Assembly (NCBI RefSeq): GCF_900108185.1
Contig: NZ_FNVA01000004.1
Span: 372,001-436,000, forward strand
DNA length: 64,000 nt
Direction: 5' to 3'
Source of the DNA: Bryocella elongata
GTDB taxonomy: Bacteria; Acidobacteriota; Terriglobia; Terriglobales; Acidobacteriaceae
The translations under genes were made by a program, and so were the position numbers. This document shows positions 62,615 through 64,000 of this stretch, piece after piece (positions within the stretch are counted from its first letter, which is position 1; each line of letters opens with the position of its first letter). The notes beneath the pieces were generated by a model. That model worked only from the letters and a program-made list of their open reading frames with translations. It had not been told where the DNA came from and made no database searches.

Positions 62615-62881
62615 AGCTGAGGCAGCGAACGGATCCCTTCGCTGCGGATGACGCGGATGAAATGTTTCAAAGCATCGTTTCCGGCCGGCTCGATCGCAAC
62701 AAAGGATGGAGCAGCATGGAGATAGGCATCAGCGCCGGATGAATTCCCGACCATATTTCCACCGTTTGGATCGCGAGCCTATCGAAAGGCACTTTGACTT
62801 CTGGGCAGCCAGTTCGTAGAGTGAATCCTTCTCGCCATCGCAAGTCAATCCACCTCAACGAGATATATCAGGGGGTTAGAC

Positions 62882-64000
62882 CATGATCCAAGTGAAGTTG
62901 CCGGCTATCTGTATTCGGCCGGTTAAGACTGTTGCAGGGACCAAACGCTCCCTGTATCTCCTTTTGGCGCTCTTCTTGACTGCGCTCATCACCAGCTCCC
63001 CGATCTACGGACAGGCATCGGGAAGTTTCTCGGGCAATGTGCTCGATAAGTCCGGATCCAGCGTTACCGGGGCTGACGTCACAGTCGTTTCGCAGGCTAC
63101 GGGGCTTACTCGCGCGACCAAGACGGACAGTGCAGGGCACTATCTGATTCCGCTGCTGCCCGCAGCGACGTATGTCGTCCGCGTGGACGCGCCGGGGTTT
63201 CGAAGCGCTGCCTCGAAGGACCTGGTGCTCCAGGTACAGGAAGCGCGCGAGCTGGACTTTTCGCTGGTGCCGGCAACCGTTGACACCACGGTACTCGTGA
63301 CCGGGGACGCGGTCGCGGTGGAGACCGGGACCTCTTCTCTGGGGCAGGTCGTCACCGCGCAGCAGGTATCGCAGCTGCCTTTGAATGGGCGCAATTTCGT
63401 TCAACTGGCGACGCTCACCGCAGGTGCGACGGCGGAGACAAACCCGAACAGCTTCTTCACCTCCGGTGCGGACAGCGAAGTGGCAGCGCGCGGTTCCTTC
63501 TCGCTGTCGGTGGGAGGTTCACGTCCCAACAGCACGGACTGGCTGCTGGACGGCGTTGATAACAACGAGTTGACCGGAGGAGGCATTGGCATCTTCTCCT
63601 CGATCGACGACATCCAGGAGTTCAAGGTTCTGACGTACACCTACTCGGCGGAGTACGGTACACGAGCGGGTCCGACGGTGCTGGTCACCACGAAGTCAGG
63701 TTCCAATGATTTTCACGGCTCGCTGTTCGAGTTTGTCCGCAATACCAAGCTCGATGCCCGGAACTACTTCTCTCAAACGCCCACGAAGTTCAACCTGAAC
63801 CAGTTCGGCGGCGCCATCGGCGGCCCCATCGTGAAGGACAAGACCTTCTTTTTCGTCGATGCCGAACAGAAATATCAGCGTCAGGGCCAGACCTTTACCG
63901 GCCTTGTTCCTTCTCTAGCCATGCGCTCCGGCGACTTCACGAACGATCCATTCGGGTCGCCGCTTGCCTCTGGTCGAGCCATCATTAATCCCAACACGGG
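62882..64000 (+). CDS. TonB-dependent receptor with carboxypeptidase regulatory-like domain, N-terminal part (cut by window edge)
   Basis: The ATG at 62882 follows GGGGG at eight bases. The first 373 residues are visible. A signal peptide (SLYLLLALFLTALITSSPIYGQ) is followed by a carboxypeptidase-regulatory-like domain (~50-125; SGNVLDKSGSSVTGADVTVV) and a plug (~130-290; LGQVVTAQQVSQLPLNGRNFVQL, DWLLDGVDNNELTGGG). The beginning of the barrel appears at NDFHGSLFEFVRNTKLDARNYFS. It will transport an unidentified large ligand. It differs from the first receptor in the window in its signal and plug sequence. The palindromic TTCACSGTGAA site seen at the first receptor is absent upstream of this one, so it probably has a different regulator. 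Confidence 0.92.

Overview
The window is a contiguous, gene-dense, GC-rich bacterial chromosome segment. It looks like Acidobacteriota, most likely class Terriglobia (Acidobacteriaceae). The clues are two large TonB-dependent receptors with an N-terminal carboxypeptidase-regulatory-like domain, a membrane-anchored winged-helix regulator of a type expanded in that phylum, an orphan bacillithiol gene (bshC), and an envelope typical of Gram-negatives (LptFG, an MsbA-like exporter, an outer-membrane receptor). The taxonomic call is inference from gene content. No phage, IS element, CRISPR array or rRNA was seen; one tRNA gene (Val, TAC) is present.

Region by region. 1-8.4 kb is a polysaccharide-utilisation-like locus: a GH105-type hydrolase (cut by the window edge), an unknown secreted protein, a TonB-dependent receptor, a transmembrane winged-helix regulator and a divergent HGSNAT-like acyltransferase. 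Copies of a TTCAC-S-GTGAA palindrome lie upstream of both the receptor and the regulator. 8.4-14.2 kb holds an APC permease, an LctP-family permease, malate synthase and a MOSC protein. 14.2-21 kb holds tRNA-Val, a GT2, YjbQ, an MsbA-like exporter, an FKBP isomerase and a single-chain LptF-LptG fusion. 21-30 kb carries a PaiB-like protein, CopA/CopZ, a response regulator and histidine kinase separated by a GT4 gene, a large Ig/beta-helix lipoprotein and a fatty acid desaturase. 30-39 kb has a propeller-phosphoesterase lipoprotein, an MBOAT/SGNH O-acyltransferase pair, an IclR regulator and pgi.

39.2-40.2 kb is the most unusual stretch. A toxin-antitoxin operon sits at the 3' end of polX, and the last 59 bp of polX occur twice, once on each side of the cassette. 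This looks like a small mobile or recombined module that replaced the gene end on insertion.

40-53 kb is housekeeping and small genes: polX, a cold-shock protein, a Nudix hydrolase with a lysine-rich tail, bshC, a superinfection-immunity-like protein, an ABC-F ATPase, an MFS transporter, an amidohydrolase, fabI and a zinc alcohol dehydrogenase. 53.5-61.5 kb contains a TadE/TadG-like secreted pair and a cytochrome c oxidase operon (coxB-coxA-coxC plus a small CxxC membrane protein) whose subunit I has a roughly 200-residue proline-rich extension, followed by pdxT and a PPOx-family protein. The window ends with an SMP-30-like protein and the start of a second TonB-dependent receptor.

Several strong intergenic hairpins act as probable terminators. 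Heptad-phased short repeats occur at two gene ends, where they include the stop codons, and once inside the ABC-F gene. Start codons were chosen from ribosome-binding sites, signal peptides and family N-termini; uncertain ones are flagged.
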